From positions 2,056,001 through 2,120,000 of the forward strand of contig NZ_CP055157.1 of the NCBI RefSeq assembly GCF_013367775.1: 64,000 nt of DNA, written 5' to 3'. A program made the translations under genes and the position numbers. Below the pieces are notes generated by a model that ran no database searches, was not told the origin of the DNA, and saw only the letters and a list, made by a program, of their open reading frames with translations. This DNA comes from Microbulbifer sp. YPW1 (GTDB lineage Bacteria; Pseudomonadota; Gammaproteobacteria; Pseudomonadales; Cellvibrionaceae). Shown here in pieces: positions 61,129 to 64,000 of this stretch (position 1 is its first letter; each line of letters opens with the position of its first letter).

Positions 61129-62241
61129 TCAGGCGGGATATATCCCGCCCAGCACGGTCTCTTTTTCAGCGCCGGTCACGGCAGGGCAGTTGCCGTGCAG
61201 GCCGAGCATGGTCTGACGGGCCAGCCACGCAAAGCCCGCTCCCTCTACCCAGTCCGCATCGATCCCGTATTCGTTCGTAGCTGTCACCGACCAGGTGGGA
61301 AGACGTCTGCGCAGTCGTTCCATCAGGTCATTGTTGCGAGCGCCGCCGCCGCACACCAGTAGCTCGCCGCCGCGGGCAAATTCACGCACACCGTTGGCAA
61401 TAGAGGCCGCGGTGACTTCCGCCAGCGTCGCCTGTACATCGGCGGGGGGCACCTCCAGCCCTGCGCTGGCGCGTTCCAGCCAGCTGGGATTGAAAGCCTC
61501 CCGTCCGGTGCTCTTGGGTGCTGGCGCGGCAAAAAAGGGATCTCCCATCAGGCGGTTGAGCAGTGTGGGATGGGGGGCGCCACTTGCCGCCCAGGCACCG
61601 TCGGCATCGTAGGGTTGACCGAGGTGCAGTTTGACCCAGTAATCCAGCAGCGCATTGCCGGGACCGGTGTCATAACCGCGGACCTGGCCGTCGGCAGCCA
61701 GCTCGGTGATATTTGCCATACCGCCGATATTGACTACAGCACGGTCGCGGCTTGTGCGGAATACCGCGTTGTGGAACGCGGGCATTAGTGGTGCCCCGTG
61801 ACCGCCGAGCGCCATATCGCGGCGGCGGAAATCCGCTACCGTGGTGATACCGGTCAGTGCCGCGATGGTGTTGGGGTCACCCAGTTGCAGGGAAAAGGGG
61901 GTGGAAACGCTACCCGGGGGCCTGTGCCGCACCGTTTGCCCGTGACTGCCGATGGCCTTGACCGCAGACGGCTTTACTCCGGCTTTTTGCAATACCGCCA
62001 GGGTGGCCGCGGCAAATTCCTCGCCCAGGCGCCGGTCGAGTTGCCCAGCTCGGTCGAGTTCCGATGGGCCGGGTGCGCAAAGCGCGAGAATTGCCTCGCG
62101 CATTTCGTTTGTGATGGGGTGCCCCAGGGCGGCCCGGGTGTGGCAGCGGAGCTCGCCGTCAACTTCGGAGAACTCCGCCAATACCGCATCGATACAGTCG
62201 ACGCTGGTGCCCGACATCAGGCCAATGTAGAGGTCCGTCAT
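61129..62241 (-). CDS. anmK: Anhydro-N-acetylmuramic acid kinase AnmK
   Basis: Phosphorylates and opens 1,6-anhydroMurNAc to MurNAc-6-phosphate in peptidoglycan recycling. 370 residues. LYIGLMSGTSVDCIDAVLAEF is the ATP-binding opening; GSHGQTVRHRPP, TTVADFRRRDMALGGHGAPLMP, NIGGMANIT, GPGNALLDYW and LLVCGGGARNNDLMERL also match. Together with amgK-murU at the other end this genome has two MurNAc salvage branches. The M23 peptidase gene abuts immediately upstream (its stop at 62242). Confidence 0.96.
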   Translation of the reverse strand: MTDLYIGLMSGTSVDCIDAVLAEFSEVDGELRCHTRAALGHPITNEMREAILALCAPGPSELDRAGQLDRRLGEEFAAATLAVLQKAGVKPSAVKAIGSHGQTVRHRPPGSVSTPFSLQLGDPNTIAALTGITTVADFRRRDMALGGHGAPLMPAFHNAVFRTSRDRAVVNIGGMANITELAADGQVRGYDTGPGNALLDYWVKLHLGQPYDADGAWAASGAPHPTLLNRLMGDPFFAAPAPKSTGREAFNPSWLERASAGLEVPPADVQATLAEVTAASIANGVREFARGGELLVCGGGARNNDLMERLRRRLPTWSVTATNEYGIDADWVEGAGFAWLARQTMLGLHGNCPAVTGAEKETVLGGIYPA

Positions 62242-63612
62242 TCAGTTTACGGAGTCCTTCTCGTCGCTGTTCTGCGCCAGTGCGGGTTGCTCGAAGCGTT
62301 CCAGCTGCGCCATCAGGGGCTGGGTCTGGGTCTGGAAGCGAGCCATCTCCGACTTGGGAATGGCTTTCGCTTTGGGCAGCTTGCGCACGATGGTGGCCGG
62401 GTTGCGGTGATGGCCATCCACCAGGAATTCATAGTGCAGGTGCGGGCCGGTTGCGTAGCCGGTAGAGCCTACGGTGCCGATCACCTGGCGCTGCTTGACA
62501 CGCTGGCCGCGCTTCACGCGCTTCTTGTTCAGGTGCAGGTAGCGGGTGATGTAGCGCTCACCGTGCTGGATAAATACATAGTTGCCGTTGGCTTTGCTGT
62601 AACCGGCCTTGATGACCCGTCCGTCACCAGCGGAGTAAACCGGGGTGCCGCGCGGCGCCGCGTAGTCGGTGCCGTTGTGCGGGCGGCGGGTCTTGAAAAT
62701 CGGGTGCAGGCGGCGGGGATTGAAGTGCGAGCTGATACGGCCGATATCCACCGGGGTGCGGATAAACGCTTTGCGCATGCTCTTGCCGTCGGGGGTGTAG
62801 TAATTGGTGTCACCGTTGCTGTCGGTGTAGCGCACCGCGCTGAAGGTCTTGCCCTGGTTGGTGAAGGTCACCGCCTGAATTGAACCGTTACCGATCTTTT
62901 CGCCGTCGAGAAACTTCTCGTCAAAGATCACGCTGAAACTGTCGCCCTTGCGGATATCCAGTGCGAAGTCGATATCCGAGCCGAAGATGTCGGCCATTTC
63001 CATGATCAGGTTGTTGCTCAGGCCGGCCTTGGTACCGTCCACAAACAGCGAGCTTTCAATCTTCGCCTGTCGGAATGCGGTGTATTTATCGGCTTCGCGC
63101 TGGTGCAGGGCGTACTTGTACTGGTCGGAGTTATCGCGGCTGAATTCCACCTTGCTCAGACGATCGCGGTGTAGCTCCAGGCTTTGCAGGCTGCCTTCGC
63201 CGTCGATCTGGAATGTCAGCTCTTCGCCGGGGACCAGCTTGGCCAGCTGCTTTGCCTCTTTACCGCTGGAAAGCAGCTGGTACATCTCAGCGCTGCTGAT
63301 GCCTGCGCGCTGGAACAGGTCGGACAGGGTATCCCCATTGCGCACGGTTTCCTGTACCACCCGCAGTCCTTCCATGACACTCTGGGGTGCATCGGCGGTG
63401 GCCGGGGCTTCAGCTGGCGCCGTCTGTACCAGATCTTCAGGTGCACTGAGGGAAACCTCTAGCGAAGTCCGCTTGGCCTCCACTTCCGGGGTAGACACAA
63501 AGAGCGTCAGCGCCAGGGCAAAACTGGCTGCACCCGCGGCCAGAGCGTGCGTGCGAGGGAAGTTTTTGCCCAGTGCGCCCAGCAGGCGTGGGTTGTTGCT
63601 TTGTTTCTGCAT
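62242..63612 (-). CDS. M23-family peptidoglycan DD-endopeptidase with OapA/LysM-like domain
   Basis: 456 residues. A basic N-terminus and one hydrophobic segment (ALAAGAASFALALTLFV) are followed by an OapA/LysM-like domain (TVRNGDTLSDLFQRAGIS, residues about 89-107). The LytM catalytic domain has its zinc ligands at H312 and D316 (HNGTDYAAPRGTPV) and H393, plus H391 (GPHLHYEF). It resembles MepM/YebA. It directly precedes anmK on the same strand with no gap, so the two are probably co-transcribed, linking wall cutting with recycling. Confidence 0.93.
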   Translation of the reverse strand: MQKQSNNPRLLGALGKNFPRTHALAAGAASFALALTLFVSTPEVEAKRTSLEVSLSAPEDLVQTAPAEAPATADAPQSVMEGLRVVQETVRNGDTLSDLFQRAGISSAEMYQLLSSGKEAKQLAKLVPGEELTFQIDGEGSLQSLELHRDRLSKVEFSRDNSDQYKYALHQREADKYTAFRQAKIESSLFVDGTKAGLSNNLIMEMADIFGSDIDFALDIRKGDSFSVIFDEKFLDGEKIGNGSIQAVTFTNQGKTFSAVRYTDSNGDTNYYTPDGKSMRKAFIRTPVDIGRISSHFNPRRLHPIFKTRRPHNGTDYAAPRGTPVYSAGDGRVIKAGYSKANGNYVFIQHGERYITRYLHLNKKRVKRGQRVKQRQVIGTVGSTGYATGPHLHYEFLVDGHHRNPATIVRKLPKAKAIPKSEMARFQTQTQPLMAQLERFEQPALAQNSDEKDSVN

Positions 63613-63930
63613 GATCTTAAACGAGGGTAGCGCTGACGTTGGTTTTAATTGGATTCCGGCCGCTGTGCCTAAAAAACGAACACCGGGACGACTTTATAAC
63701 AAAATTCACGCCCTGGTTCACGGGGTAATTGACCTGTCTGTCCATGATTCAGTTCCTCTGCCCTGCCACAAAATCCGGTTGTGGGGCCGAAACCTGGCTG
63801 CTCCTCGCCAGTACACGGCTCCGCTTGTATTTAGCGCAGGATTCGGTACATTTGCAGCCCAATTTTTGCCCGTCAAACGTCGTTTGGCGGGTTGTCTCGA
63901 GCACATCTGAATTTATCGCAAGGGGATACC
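63613..63930. promoter_or_regulatory. Divergent control region between the M23 gene and tyrS
   Basis: A 318-base non-coding gap. A plausible tyrS promoter is TTGTAT at 63825-63830 and TACATT at 63847-63852, 16 bases apart. A hairpin CCCGTCAAAC, loop GTC, GTTTGGCGGG (63869-63891, one wobble) stands about 40 bases before the tyrS ATG and would be in its leader. No T-box or leader peptide is apparent. Confidence 0.5.
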
Positions 63931-64000
63931 ATGGCCGGAGTGGATGCGACACTGCTGGAAGATCTCACGCGCCGCGGGCTGGTCAATCAGGCCACCGGTG
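63931..64000 (+). CDS. tyrS: Tyrosyl-tRNA synthetase, 5' end only
   Basis: The first 23 codons read MAGVDATLLEDLTRRGLVNQ and ATG, matching the N-terminal helix of E. coli-type TyrS (LxxQLxxRGLVxQ). AGGGGA precedes the ATG. The remainder lies beyond the window, so this rests on a short match plus the expected place after the M23 peptidase. Confidence 0.75.
   Translation, partial: MAGVDATLLEDLTRRGLVNQATG

Overview
This window is chromosome from a GC-rich gammaproteobacterium. The gene order (rsmA-pdxA-surA-lptD / amgK-murU, rpe-trpE, trpGDC, vfr-osmC, coq7, hemJ-argC-bactofilin-erpA-anmK-M23 peptidase-tyrS, and dsbD-aroQ-accBC-prmA-dusB-fis-purH-purD) is what I recall from Pseudomonas and its relatives. 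The accessory genes (TonB receptor with a TPR-sulfotransferase, BacNav-type channel) suit a marine member such as Microbulbifer or another Cellvibrionales. The genus is an inference. I see no rRNA or tRNA genes, CRISPR arrays, insertion sequences or prophage.

Layout. 0-5.4 kb, minus strand: outer-membrane biogenesis operon lptD-surA-pdxA-rsmA. 5.7-13.7 kb, plus strand: cell-wall recycling pair amgK-murU, then rpe, a possible trp leader peptide, trpE, a voltage-gated cation channel overlapping trpG, then trpD-trpC. 13.8-25 kb: frmA with a divergent LysR regulator, an M3 lipoprotein peptidase, a double-sensor MltF-like transglycosylase, and the sulfotransferase/TonB-receptor pair. 25-31.9 kb: vfr, osmC-like, coq7, purD, purH and dusB-fis. 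32-39.4 kb, minus strand: DUF3426 protein, prmA, accC, accB, aroQ, dsbD. 39.5-47.7 kb: lipoproteins, a copper chaperone, a GGDEF/EAL protein, a PfkB-type kinase and PBP1b. 47.7-49.8 kb: a small accessory patch with an unusual membrane regulator, an orphan LuxR-type protein and a DUF2167 remnant. 49.8-58.1 kb: hemB, a MAPEG protein, benE-gntR, hemL, thiD, hemJ and a ClC protein. 58.2-64 kb: argC, DUF6776 protein, bactofilin, erpA, anmK, M23 peptidase and the start of tyrS.

The most unusual signal is a dispersed family of six intergenic elements (about 100-130 bp) at 7.6, 11.7, 28.7, 34.5, 34.7 and 53.3 kb. Each has a long outer inverted repeat, a short conserved core reading AACCCATCC.TGG..GCT, and a second nested hairpin. 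Stem sequences differ between most copies yet stay self-complementary, while the core and the loop (RTCCCT-like) are kept. All six lie between co-directional genes, several of them inside expected operons (trpG|trpD, purH|purD, accC|prmA). Selection is therefore on a folded structure. I cannot attach a known family name to it.

Functional themes are envelope and peptidoglycan construction and recycling (LptD, SurA, PBP1b, MltF-like, AmgK, MurU, AnmK, M23, bactofilin), tryptophan, purine, fatty-acid and haem synthesis, and global regulation (Vfr, Fis, c-di-GMP).
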